Positions 12,306 to 23,719 of a stretch of 64,000 nt of DNA are shown here, one piece after another. The notes under the pieces were generated by a model. That model ran no database searches, was not told the DNA's origin, and saw only the letters and a program-made list of their open reading frames with translations. The position numbers and the translations under genes are program-made. The stretch's first letter is position 1. Each line of letters starts with the position of its first letter. The stretch comes from Pempheris klunzingeri (taxonomy: Eukaryota > Chordata > Actinopteri > Acropomatiformes > Pempheridae), in NCBI RefSeq assembly GCF_042242105.1, contig NC_092033.1, positions 18,835,408-18,899,407 on the forward strand. The letters run 5' to 3'.

Positions 12306-13729
12306 TATTAGGTATTAGTACTTTTACTCAAGTGAAGGACCTGAATACTTAGAGAGATGCCACCATGAGGACATCCAGCATACAGTGCATGTAGATGACA
12401 GGACATGTAAAGAAGTGCAGGTGTTGTGGAGGCCAGATTAATGCAGGAACATTAGGACAGCAAACATTAGTCAACATTAGAATTTATTCAATAAATCAAC
12501 ATCATTCTCAGGGCAACACATCTGTACAGTTAAGAAGATAAATATTTATGACACATTTTTGTGGGATTGGTCAGCTTTTTAGCACCGAAAACAGAACATC
12601 TGAGCAAAGTAAACCCGACTGTATTCACTGTGAGACAACAGTTGGACTGAGAGAACTGCCTGTGCTGTTCCATCTGAACCAGGAGCAACGCTTCAAAACA
12701 AACCAACCATTCATTTGTTCAACCTGAAGGTCAACATTCCTATTTTGGAGCAAGGGCCATTTCTCATCTTAGATAAGTGGACATTCCCTGCATGTCTGCA
12801 GTCTGCTCCTCCACTCCATTCTGTAGAGTCAAAGTGCTTTGAAACCAAGCCTGTTATGTGGTGGTTATTTTAAGCCCTCAGTAGAAACCCCATCTGTAAC
12901 AGGGTCAGAGATGGGAACAAGTCTGAAAGGGAACACTTCATGGGAAGAGAGAGATCTGTGCTTCAAGTTTATCCACAGGCTGAGATTATACTGAACCACA
13001 CTGCATTTTTGCAGCATGAAAACCAGTCAAAATGTCTTGTAATGACAGAAGATTAAGTTATAGGAATTTCAATTTTGATTAAACAAACTGCCAGAGCTTG
13101 ACATATTTATAGAGCGCAGCGGACAAGCTCCATATTCAGGCCAGTATCGTGCAGCCCGGGCACATTTAGGAAGAGAGCCAAATGAGGGGGGGGGTGAGTT
13201 GAGATTTGGATGAAAGCCCAAAACATGGCTTTTGAATGTTTTGGAAAGATCTGTCCGGCAAACAGTGACCACACAGGTGCAGACCTCCAGCTGACCGATG
13301 ACCTCAGGCTCCTCAGATCGACATCCAAGCAAAAGGTTTGGAAATGGTGAATTTAAACACCCAAACATCCTGAAGGGTGGCATCAATCAATGTTTTATAC
13401 TTTTTACTGATGGGAAAAGGGTGATTTGGAGTATGGGCAAGGACTGCACCTCTTATTTCTCTACTACTGACCATCTAAGAAAGGAAAAAAAAAGCTTGCT
13501 TAAGAGGTGCTTCCACCAAGCAGGAGCTGCCACCTGCCCAGTATTTGGCCTGATTCGATCTCCATGGATAAACACATACAAGTTATCAGACTTCTAAACC
13601 AGGTCGTCTCAACATAGAAGACAATAAAGCAAACTAAAGCACTTTATGGAATTCATAAAGAACTTCCTGCACCTCCTTCTAAAAATACTGAGTGCGCTCT
13701 ACAGGCGGATTCAGTGGAGCAACAACCTG

Positions 13730-13746
13730 AACGCTATAAATAGGCA
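13730..13746 (+). promoter_or_regulatory. Possible TATA box without a recognised gene
   Basis: The sequence GCTATAAATAGGC is a near-ideal TATA element on the plus strand. The following 150 bases are GC-richer than their surroundings but show no open coding exon that I recognise. It may be the promoter of an unidentified transcript or chance. Confidence 0.25.
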
Positions 13747-14467
13747 GACAGGAACTTCAGTGTCTGTATCAAACAAAGCCTGTCACCAGGCGCACAGCGT
13801 GGATCACAGGACCAGGACGTGAAGCCAAGCAGCATCTGGAGACTTTCACCCTGAGCGCTGCTGGGAGAAGAACGCTGCTTGGCATTCCTCTGGATATTAC
13901 TTAGTACTAACAACCTTTAGTTATCCAGGGAATGTTGATGGTGTCCTTTCACGTTTTAACTCTTGATCATCATTTACAGTACACTGGTGGGTTCGGTGAC
14001 TTGCATATATTTTGCCAGTAAGTCCAGGATTCAGTCCAACAAGCAACAAGACGTTTGTCTTCTTGATGTCCCTGAGCTCCGACACTTCTCTCATTAAATA
14101 AATACCCATCGAAAATTATCTCTTGTAGCTCAAGTTAAACGGTTTGTATTTGTAGTCATTTCAACTCTTCAGAGTGCTTTTACATCACATCCTCATTCAC
14201 ACACTGAAGCTTCTTCAGGAGCAAGCTGAGGTTGAGGATCAAACCACCGCCCTTCCGATTGGGGGACGACCCACTCTACCTCTGAGCCACAGCTACAAGC
14301 ATTCAGTGCCATGTAAGACTTTTATAGCAGCAATTTCTATAGTTAGGATGCCACACAGGTACCTTGGTTAGTGCACACAGTGCACTCATGTTTACTCCAG
14401 TGACAGTGACCGTTAGAGAAGGAACAGCAGCAGTGAGTGTGGCTTTTTCTAGGAGAAGCTGCTGTCA

Positions 14468-14511
14468 CTGTTTTCTATTCTAACCTGTCAACAGGTTAGA
14501 ATAGAAAACAG
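14468..14511. repeat. 44-bp near-perfect palindrome
   Basis: Two 21-bp arms are perfect reverse complements, separated by only two bases (CA). The left arm begins CTGTTTTCTATTC and the right arm ends GAATAGAAAACAG. The element can form a cruciform. No flanking element was recognised. Confidence 0.95.
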
Positions 14512-15451
14512 CATTTGCTTGTTGCCCCAAAAATGTTTTCCATCATTACTGACCACGCTGCATTGGGTTCAGTGGTCTTTGACACACTACAAGGACTAAA
14601 CACACAGCTGATGTACAAGCTTAACTTAGTTCCCAGCGTCCCAAGTCTGTGTTGTCAGGCCATTATAGCAGTGGTTCCCACACTTTTTAAAAACATGACA
14701 CCACCCCACAGGACTTTTTGTGTTCTGCCCCCCCCTTACAGAGCAAACAGCCACGACCTGTCCACATGGCAATAAGCCACACAGCTTTCACTGTGCAGTT
14801 CTTTAGGTTGTTCAGCAACCGTGAGCACCGTGTATTTAGCTGCCACACGGCTGCATGCTTAACAGTTTTAAAAACTCTAACTCTAATGTTAATTACTAAA
14901 TGAAAATGTTGAAGTAATCAAATTTTGCAGCAGCCTTGATCCCTGGGAACCACCACATGACTGGACTGACGTGCTGCAGTCTGATGCTGCTCTAAGGTGT
15001 ACTCATTCCACAGACTGACAGGTATTCCACTTGTGATCATTGAAACTCGCTTACTCTCCAAACTGCTTAAAGCAACACCAGACTGAAACTTTTGCTCAGG
15101 CCGGGCAGCACGCTCTCATGCACAAACCGAATGACAGAAGAGGGTCTGCGAAGAGACCGACAGGGCCAGACACCCCATAAAAACCTTATGGGTAATTCCC
15201 TGTTAAAATCTAATTCTGTGTGAATGTAAACCCAATGAATGAATTTCATTTGGGAAAGTACAGCATGCTGAGGACACTGTCTCAGCCCCACTTGGTAAGT
15301 GCTGAGGCTGAAAAGAAGCATGTGATGCACTGTGTGTCTACTATTATCATGTCTAATGAAGTGGCGCTTTGCTGTGTTTTTCTCAGAACGGTGCAGCGGC
15401 TGTCTCCAGTCTTTCTTTGAGCACTGATCCCCCTCCTCCTCCAGGTGACAC

Positions 15452-18339
15452 TCACTGATAGCACAGGTAGCTGATGATGAGTTTTGGTATGTGCAGTTGA
15501 CCTATGACCTTCACAGCTCTGGTGCCCAGCCTCTTCCTCACCGCCAACCTGCTGAGCTGCTGCAGACTCATGGGAGTGGCTGGAGGCAGAAAACAGAGTG
15601 CAAACAGTGTATATAATGGAATAGTGAGTCATGGGTTAAGGAATTGCAGTATCAGGTAGCTAAAACTTGGACGGACTCCAAAACTGGATGTACGAGTATG
15701 TGTGAGCGTGACTATGATTTTTCGTACTGTATAATTATTCTGTGAATATAAATATGGCAATTTGTAAATCGTTTCTACCCTCATCTGCTTGTACTTAAAG
15801 TCTAAAAGCAGCTGCACATTCCTTGCTTCAGCGCTCCATGTTCTACATAAAGCTGTCACCAGAGATCTAGTTCCAGTTACAGTGGCTGACCTATATGTGA
15901 CCAACTGTATATTCTGTATGAGCATCAAGAACAGGTTTCATCTGTGTGAGACTTCCTGGATGTGAACTGTGATCCTTGCTTGCCATCTGCTGGTGCTATG
16001 TTGACACTACACTGTTGTACAGAGTACGGAGCTTAAGTTAAAGCAGGAGTTCTACTGTAAATATGAATGTTTATTTTCCACGCAGCTCTGACTGTTGTGA
16101 ATAACTTACTCTCATAAAACTGCAGGCAGGCTGCAGAGGGGGAGCCCGGTGTGGTGTAATCCACAGGTTTCCTATTGTGCTGATCTCTGGCGTAGATGTT
16201 GGCCCCGAACTCCACCAGTATCTCTATCATCTCAACTCGCATGTTTTTTGCAGCATGGTGCAGCGGAGTCTCGTGGAGTCTGGCAGCATTCACTTTAGCA
16301 CCTAAAAGGAAATGGACGTCAATATCAGCTCTGGAACTTCAACATGTGCAAGATGGCTGATGTTCAAGTCAAACTATACACAATTTGTACTCAATAGGCT
16401 AAGACATGTACTGCAGGTAAAGGAGTGATATCACAGTTCAGCTAGCCTGTCCTCGAGCCATAACAGAACACCCAAACTCACCAATCATCTTACTAGATTT
16501 AAAATCTGACCTGCAAAAGCCACGGGTATTAAACATACAGACAAGGGCTAAATCTAAAGCCATGCGACATCTGGTTTGGTACATTTCCCCATCCTGCTTT
16601 GCACTGACACTCACCTGCATTGAGTAGCACTTTGACACAGTCTGTGTGTTCATTAGCACAAGCCACATGCAGCGGGGTCCCGTAGTACAGGTCGTACGCC
16701 TCCAGACAAGCACCCATGGCAATCAGGAGCTTCACGCAGTCTGAGCTTCCTGAAAAATGACAAGAGAATATTGTGTCATCTACGCTTATTCAGAAGTATT
16801 AATGCCAGGCTTTAACTCAACTTCACAGAAACTAAAGGGCATGTGAAGAAAACTGAGGAACTCACCCCCCATGCAGGCCTCGTGGAGGGGCGAGGCTGTA
16901 CGGGAGGTGAGGGCAGGGTTGGCCTTGGCCCCATGATCCAACAAGAGTCTCACACACTCCAAACTACCAGACGAACAGGCATCACACAGTGGGGTGCTCC
17001 CGTCTACATTCCTTGCATCCACCTGTGAGGCATCACGGGACGTTGGATTATATATACTGAAGTACTCCAACCTCTTTCCAGGAAATCATATTCCTCTGCT
17101 CGTTCACTCAATTAGTCTACTAACTCTAGTAAACTCCAGTCTATGTCTTTCATTCAAGTGAATGGGTGAATGACCAAAAGCCACAGAGTCATGGTATGGA
17201 AGGTAGACATCTGTCTGTCTCCCTAGCTCACCTGGGCTCCAGCGTCCAGCAGCAGACGGACACACTGGACCTGTCCACGGAGGCACGCCTCGTGCAGCGG
17301 AGTGATGGAGTCCACCGCCACGACATTGACTGAAGCTCCACATTGGATGAGGTGCTGCAGCTGGGAGGCCTGGCCGAGGGACGCTGCCTTATGCACCTCT
17401 GTTCTCTCTGACCAGCAGCCTGCAAGGGAACAGGTCACAACAGAACACTGGATGTGTCTGGATGGGTAACATCTCTGTATTATTACTAAGGCTGCAACTA
17501 TTAGGCAACCGACAGAAAGCTGAGCCACAACCACTCTGACTCGTCATTTAAATCCCTTTTCAAACTAAAGTTCCAAATGTTTGATTGTTCCAGATTCTGA
17601 AAAGGGAAAATTTGCTGCTTTTTTTGGTTGAACATTATAATAAATTAAATATTTTTGGTTTTGGGCCATTTATCTGAAGAGGTCACCTTGGGCTATAGTG
17701 ATGGCCATTTTTACTGTTTTCTGAATGTCTTAAAGACCAAATGATCAATCAACCAATGATTAAACCGTAGGTCTTATTTAATCATTTTACATCTTATACA
17801 TTTTGTTCTCTACTTGCTCTTTATACAAACTCTGCTGGAACTGAACCTTGCTTAATGTCATCTACTTTAACTAAAGTCATCATATAGATTCCATGTATAT
17901 GGTCATTATTATTACTGTCCCCACTACCTAAGTAAAATAACATGGTGCTCATTGACAGCAAGAAGAACAAACCAAGACATTTCAAGTACAGGTCTCCATA
18001 TATCTTGTAGACTGGGGGCTGTCAGTTTAGCCCTCATGTTCATAGCACGGCCGAAGAGAAGCTAACTGCAGTAATAGGAAGACAGTGTAACAGAGCTGTT
18101 AGTAACAGCTAGCTAACAGCTAGCTAAGGCAGAACACACCGACAAACATAGAAAACATAACGGGGGCTGCTGCCTGCTAGCATGCTAGCTTACCCGCCGA
18201 CAGACCTATCCTACATGCCGACGTGCAACTGGGTCAAGACCAAGACCCGAAAAAGTTGCAGCCACACCGGCTATACTGTCTTTATTTCATACTCACCGAT
18301 GTCTCCAAATAAATATGGCGGGTCGTTTTCAATTTCCAT
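15452..18339 (-). CDS. asb13: Ankyrin repeat and SOCS box protein 13, copy 1
   Basis: Six coding exons on the minus strand: 18297-18339, 17232-17419, 16866-17022, 16615-16749, 16110-16301 and 15452-15579. All introns have GT/AG borders, and the exons sum to 843 bp (280 residues; human ASB13 has 278). The protein is a stack of ankyrin repeats with successive TPLH motifs ([43 protein letters not shown]) followed by a C-terminal SOCS box. ASB proteins are substrate receptors of Cullin-5/Elongin B-C ubiquitin ligases; ankyrin repeats bind the target and the SOCS box binds the ligase. The SOCS box reads PMSLQQLSR, with Ser248 where the Elongin-C-binding BC box usually has Cys, while the Cul5-box proline (HIPK) is kept. 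The start codon lies in a short first exon encoding MEIENDPPYLFGDIG, matching family architecture. It is a tandem duplicate of the gene at 18.8-23.5 kb. Confidence 0.93.
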
Positions 18340-18447
18340 CCTGTCTCCTCTCTCCGCGCAGAAATGACGACGTTCACGCACAAACAGAGACACGAGGTGT
18401 TTGTAAACAGCAGCGTCGCCGGTAGCTTAATGTTTACATAGGCGGGA

Positions 18448-18497
18448 GTCACGTGACAGATTTGGAACTCGAAACGCATGCTGGGATTTATAGTTTT
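18448..18497 (-). promoter_or_regulatory. asb13 copy 1 promoter elements: E-box and ZNF143-like motif
   Basis: About 110 bases upstream of the first asb13 start codon lies the palindrome GTCACGTGAC (18448-18457), an ideal USF/TFE-type E-box. At 18476-18497 the minus strand reads ACTATAAATCCCAGCATGC, very close to the ZNF143/THAP11 promoter motif ACTACAATTCCCAGAATGC. Binding is inferred from the motif only. Confidence 0.55.
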
Positions 18498-18775
18498 CAC
18501 ACAAAACAGCTCGCTTGGCGATTTGTGGAGAGCAGCCAATATTTATTCTACATCTGGGTGAATAATGCCACATAACACGCATTATTATATTATAATACAA
18601 CGATAGATACATATTTTATGCATCAACGAGGACGTTAATGTGGAGTCACATGACATGCATGAAAGAAATAGGGTGGATCATTTTAATTCTTCAGATATGT
18701 TGACCATGATGCTTCCTTTAGAGATGTTATGTTTAAAAACAAATGCAAGTCTCTCATCGAGGCTTAGAAATCCAC

Positions 18776-21700
18776 TCATGTGTCACTGCGTAGTGATGCA
18801 GGATGATCACAGTACTGGAGGTAGCTGTGGATGAGGTGGGATATGCCCAGCTGACCGATGACCTCTGAGGCTCTGGTACCGAGCATCGTCCTCAAAGTGA
18901 TTCGACAGAGCTGCTGCAGGCTGAGAGGATTAGCTGGCAAGAAGAAGAGGTTTTCATCAGCCAAGTCCTCATGATTGAAAACGAAAACTGAGAAAAGAAA
19001 AAAGTAGGCAGTGCGCTTACTTTCATAAAACCTGAGGCCACTGTAAGCAGCAGACGCAGGTGTTGTGTAGTCTACAGGCTTTTTCTCCAGGCTGTCACTG
19101 GCATACACATTGGCTCCAAACTCCACCAACAGCGTGATCATGTCCACCATGTGGACTCGTGCTGCATGGTGCAAAGCCGTCTCGTGGAACTTCACTGAAT
19201 TCACATTGGCACCTGCAGGAAGAGGAGATGAGCTGTGGATTCATGGATTCACTCCCAGCTGAAATCAATTGACTATTTTGGTAGATCATGTAATTCTGAT
19301 TAACTAAAACCTGCACACACACCATGCCGTTACAGCTGACAGTAAATCCTCATTATCAAGGCTCATTTTGTTTGCCTAATGGTCTATTTTTCTTTGCCCT
19401 GCAGATACCAAGCTTTGTCGTAGGGATTCTTTTTAGAGCTGTCAATCTGCGCTGTCATTCAACAGTCATACAGGACTGACACAGAGACCAGGAGCTCCAC
19501 CTTAAATGGAGACCAGTGGCTGTTTAAAAGATATGAGAAGGTTTTTCATCAAACTCCAAACTTGTGATATCCTAAAGTATGCTTTAAGCACCATTACTTT
19601 TAGACACTGACCGTGTATTATGATATTGTTATAACAGACATTTATAATCTGTATACCAGGTGTTCCCATGGCATAGGGGTCCAGCAAGATTCATTCATTT
19701 CCCATTTTTACTGTACGCTTTCAGAAGGTTTTATCACGTAAAAAACTGGGAGACATTTCCGTTAACCATCCTGTAATAACAGACCCATACAGAGGAAGCA
19801 ATAAACATCAGAATCACTATATTAAAATCCCGTTAGATATCTTAAGACATGACAGCTATGAAAAAATAAATCACCACTGAGATGTGCGGTGGTTACATTT
19901 TGGAGAATAGCCTTTAGTCTTCTAAAGATTTGTCATAAGATGCTTCTAACGTCACTGAAACAATCGGCAACATGCACCAAACCATCACTAAAACAAGACT
20001 TAAGCTACCTGCAATGGCTGAGCCCAAGCCACCAGGTTTCTAAAGCTTTGCAGCCTAAACTTGTAACCTTCACTTGGAACTGTGCCATTTTTGATGACTT
20101 AAACCAAGGTATTCATAGGTGCAGTCAAAGGGGCATTGTGAGAAATGTATGAAATTCTTAGCAAAAGCAAAACTGAACAAGGCAGATAAGAAAGTAGGCC
20201 ACCACCATTCAACACATTGCACAATTACGCAGACGTCTTCGTACTCTTTTCAATTTTTTTAACGATGGATTTCTTCTTAAACACACTGTCTGACCTGCAG
20301 TCTCCTTGCTGACCTGCATTAAGCAGCTCCTTGGCACAGTCCACACGTCCTTTAGCACATGCGATGTGGAGGGGTGGACCAAAGTGGATATCATACGCCT
20401 CCAGCTGGGCACCACTGGCTATCATCAACTTCACTACTTGAACATTACCTGAGAGGAATGTAAAGAATGAAAGTTTTCCTTAGAGTGAGGACGTGTGACG
20501 GGGCACAGCAGGTTGAACCCTGACTTGCTGCTGCTGAAGGTTTACCTTGTATGCAGGCCTCATGGAGTGGCGAGGCAGTGAGAGCAGTGAGAGATGGGTT
20601 AACGTTGGCTCCGTATTCCAAAAGCAGTTTGGCACACTCCAGGCTGCCAGAAGCACAGGCGTTACACAGGGGAGTGCTGCCATGAATGGTCCGTACATCC
20701 ACCTGGGGGAGGCGCAGAAACCTCACATAGGTAGTATCTATTCTGTTTTAATGAATTAATTCATATTAGTTATGTTTATTTAATGAGTTATTAGTTATGT
20801 TAATGTGTCCCAATTTATTTAAACATTTGAGCAAACTGCAAATTGATTATCTGGTCGATAGTGCTGCAGGCTCACTGAGAATCCTGTTGTCCTGTTAGAT
20901 GTGAGTGCTGCATTTGATACCATTGACCATCACATCCTATTACAGAGGCTGGAACACTTCATTGGCATAAAATGAGCTGCATTAAGCTGGTTTAAATCCT
21001 ATTTATTAGATTATCAGATTTTTTCAGTTTGTACATGTTAATGAGTCCATCCACACTAAAGTGAGACATGGAGTTCCACAAGGTTCAGTGCTTGGACCGA
21101 TATTATTTACCTTATGCATGCTTCCTCTGGGTAATATTATCAGGAAGCACTCCATTAATTTCCACTGTTATGCAGATGATACCCAATTATACTTGTTCCA
21201 ATCAGTTGGTTAAACTTCAAGTCTGCCTTAAGGACATAAAGTCCTGGATGAGCTGCAATTTTCTGTTGCTAAATTCAGACAAAACTGAAGTTATTCTGCT
21301 TGGCCCCAGACACCTCAGAGACACCTTTTCTAACAATATAGCTACTCTGGATGGCATTACTCTGGCCCCAATACGTAATATTGCTAAAATCAGGCCCATC
21401 TTGTCTATGAATGATGCAGAAAAATTTGTCCACACATTTGTCACTTCCAGGTTGGATTATTTCTGTTCCTTATTATCAGGCTGCCCCAATAAGTCCTTAA
21501 AGACTCTCCAGCTGGTCCAGAACGCTGCTGCTCCTGTTCTGACGAGAACTAAGAGAAGAGACCTTATTTCTCCTGTACTGGCTTCTCCTCATTGGCTTCC
21601 AGTAAAATCTAGAATAGAGTTTAAAATCCTTCTCCTCACCTACAAGGTTCTTAATGTTCAGGCTCCATCATATCTTAAAGAGCTCATAGTACCGTACTAC

Positions 21701-23527
21701 CCCACTAGAGCACTGTGCTCCCAGACTGCAGGTCTACTGGTGGTTCCTTAAGTCCTCTAAAGTAGTGATGGAGCCAGAGCTTTCAGCTATCAGGCTCCTC
21801 TCCTGTGGAACCTCCTTCCAGTTTGGGTTGGGGGGGCAGACACCCTCTCTACATTTAAGAGTAGACTAAAAACCTTCCTTAGTGATAAAGCCTATAGTTT
21901 AGGGCTGGATCAGGCCTTGGACCAGCCCCTAGTTATGCTGCTATAGGCTCAGACTGCCGGAGGACTCCCATGATGCACTGGGCTCCTCTCTCCTCCTCTT
22001 CCTCTCCATCCTGATGCTTCATGTCTCTTTAATGTCTGTTACTAACTTGCTATCTTCCCCGGAGCCTTTCTGTGCTTTTCTCATCCCTCAGGCTCCTGTG
22101 GATCCTGGTCCTGGTTCTCTGGTTCCTGTGGATCCTGGTCCTGGTTCTCCTGCTGTGGTTCTCTGGTTCCTGTGGATCCTGGTCTTGGTTCTCCTGCTGT
22201 GGTTCTCAGGTTCCTGTGGATCCTGGTCCTGGTCCTCCTGCTGTGGTTCTCAGGTTCCTGTGGACCCTGGTCCTGGTTCTCCTGCTGTGGCTCTCTGGCT
22301 TCATGAATCACTGCTGCAGATCGTTGCTCCCACCCACCTCCACCCAACACTGACCCCAACAGGAAGCCACCCACCTCTGAGCCCTTATCTGTTCGAGGTT
22401 TCTTCCCGTTAAAGGGGAGTTTTTCCTGCCACTGTCACGTAAAACCTGAAGCTTGCTCATGAGGGGATTCTCGAATCCTTGATTTTGAATTCCTGAATCA
22501 TTGGCTCTCTCCTCGTGAAAGCCTGGTCTAGACCTGCTCTTTATGGAAAACTTCTTGAGATAACATTTGTTGCAGCATTTGAATAAAGACTGATGAATGA
22601 TTGATTGTAATTTCCTCATATCAACACAAATCACACCCTCCTACAAAGACGGGGGTAGGATCATGGAGGTCTGTCCCACCTGGGCTCCGGCCTCCAGCAG
22701 CAGCCGCGCACAGTGTGGATGAGCCTGTATGCAGGCTTCATGGAGCGGAGTGATGTTGTCCACCGTCACCATGTTGACCGGTGCTCCTCTCTCCAGCAGC
22801 TGCTGGAGCTGCAGGGCCCTGCCCTGGGACGCTGCTTCGTGCAGGGCAGTCCGGTCTGCCCACAAACCTTAGACAGCCAGTAAGACACAAGAGGTACAAA
22901 TAAGCACACCCTCAGCCTTTATTCAGTCCGATTTCTGTACAGTGTTTGACAGGTCAAAAGCTCTTAACACAGCTGTTCTTTAGTTACTCAGTACATCTCT
23001 TTTTACCTCTTTAGATATGTGAACATTACTAGTGGTGAAAGTACATTTACTGAGGGACTGTACGTATGTACTTCATCATTTTATCTTCCTGTAAACCTAA
23101 TGAAAGCTAGATTACTAATAGCAGAAGGAACTGTTAGCAATCATTATTACGTATCACCATCATTAGCCGCAGTAGCATCGTTAGCTCCTGTCAGCTTCTC
23201 TCTGCTGATATATAGTATACCCCCTAACAGTTGTTTATTTCTCCACCTCACTAACAGTCTGACTGTCAGGGACACGCTAACCGCTGTGTAGTGGCTGGAG
23301 TCACGTGGCCTACGCTGACTCACTCTCCACCTTGTGTCACAGCTATGGCCGACATGACACCTCCAGCTCAGCGGCCCGTCGGTGTCACGAGCAGCGCGGT
23401 AATGTGATTAACGTGGGCAAAGCCGAGTGTCCCTCCTGCCGTTCAGAGGACAGCTACCGTTCGCTGCTACTGAACCGAGCTCACCGATATCACACAGAAA
23501 CGAGCGGCGGGCCGCCGTCACCTCCAT
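18776..23527 (-). CDS. asb13: Ankyrin repeat and SOCS box protein 13, copy 2
   Basis: Six coding exons on the minus strand: 23485-23527, 22680-22867, 20546-20702, 20314-20448, 19021-19212 and 18776-18933. They total 873 bp, 290 residues. The first five exons have exactly the same lengths as in copy 1 (43, 188, 157, 135, 192), which proves tandem duplication of the whole gene. Exon 1 encodes [15 protein letters not shown] and is joined at a GTGAGC donor. The ankyrin part contains [34 protein letters not shown] and HETALHHAA. The SOCS box reads PLSLQQLCR with the canonical BC-box Cys248, but the Cul5-box proline is replaced (GISH). An 11-residue tail after SYLQY extends beyond the usual end. 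The role is as for ASB13, substrate receptor of a Cullin-5 ligase. Intron 2 holds an antisense L2 LINE. Its stop codon is only 436 bp from the start codon of copy 1. Confidence 0.92.
20840..22610 (+). mobile_element. L2/Maui-like LINE remnant inside asb13 copy 2
   Basis: It lies in intron 2, antisense to the host gene. The reverse transcriptase is recognisable from [19 protein letters not shown] (from about 20897), the [14 protein letters not shown] block (about 21067) and the catalytic YADDTQLY (21169-21192). The C-terminal part follows in frame 21068-21751, with the [20 protein letters not shown] and [14 protein letters not shown] regions. Frameshifts and stops interrupt the frame, and the 5' endonuclease part is absent. 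The 3' end carries AATAAAGACTGATGAATGATTGATTG, in keeping with TGATTGAT-type L2 tails. The copy is inactive. Confidence 0.85.
22091..22300 (+). repeat. 44-bp minisatellite in the LINE 3' region
   Basis: About five imperfect copies of a 44-bp unit starting GGTTCCTGTGGATCCTGGTC lie in the 3' region of the L2-like element. The overlapping open frames are products of the repeat. Confidence 0.8.
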
Positions 23528-23611
23528 GTCTGTCTCTCCCGGCTCTCACTGTGGGAGGAAGACGAATCTAAACTTTAGCTGACGTTGGAAGCGTCGAGTG
23601 GAGGTGCAGCG

Positions 23612-23636
23612 GAGAATTGTGGGAGTCGTAGTTTTT
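23612..23636 (-). promoter_or_regulatory. ZNF143-like motif upstream of asb13 copy 2
   Basis: The minus strand reads ACTACGACTCCCACAATTC about 90-110 bases upstream of the start codon. This is close to the ZNF143/THAP11 promoter consensus and occupies a position like that of the motif upstream of copy 1. Confidence 0.5.
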
Positions 23637-23719
23637 ACAGGTGTCGGCTTTCCTTTTCTGATACACAGAACATCATGTTGTCACACTTATGACATCTATC
23701 ATGTATTTCTATAGATATA

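Larger units (their letters stand above)
12306..15451. other. Gene-free stretch 3' of asb13
   Basis: No gene recognised. It contains a TATA-like element near 13734 and a 44-bp palindrome at 14468, both listed separately. The final few hundred bases probably include the 3' untranslated region of the first asb13 copy, but I could not place its polyadenylation signal. Confidence 0.5.

Noticed and set aside
20281-20320. Alternative donor 19 bases downstream of asb13 copy 2 exon 4
   Set aside because: A second CTGCAG/GTCAG lies downstream, but using it would shift the frame. The first donor gives the same exon length as in copy 1.
22014-22412. 132-codon and overlapping frames with Pro-Gly or Trp repeats
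   Set aside because: Products of the 44-bp minisatellite within the LINE 3' region.
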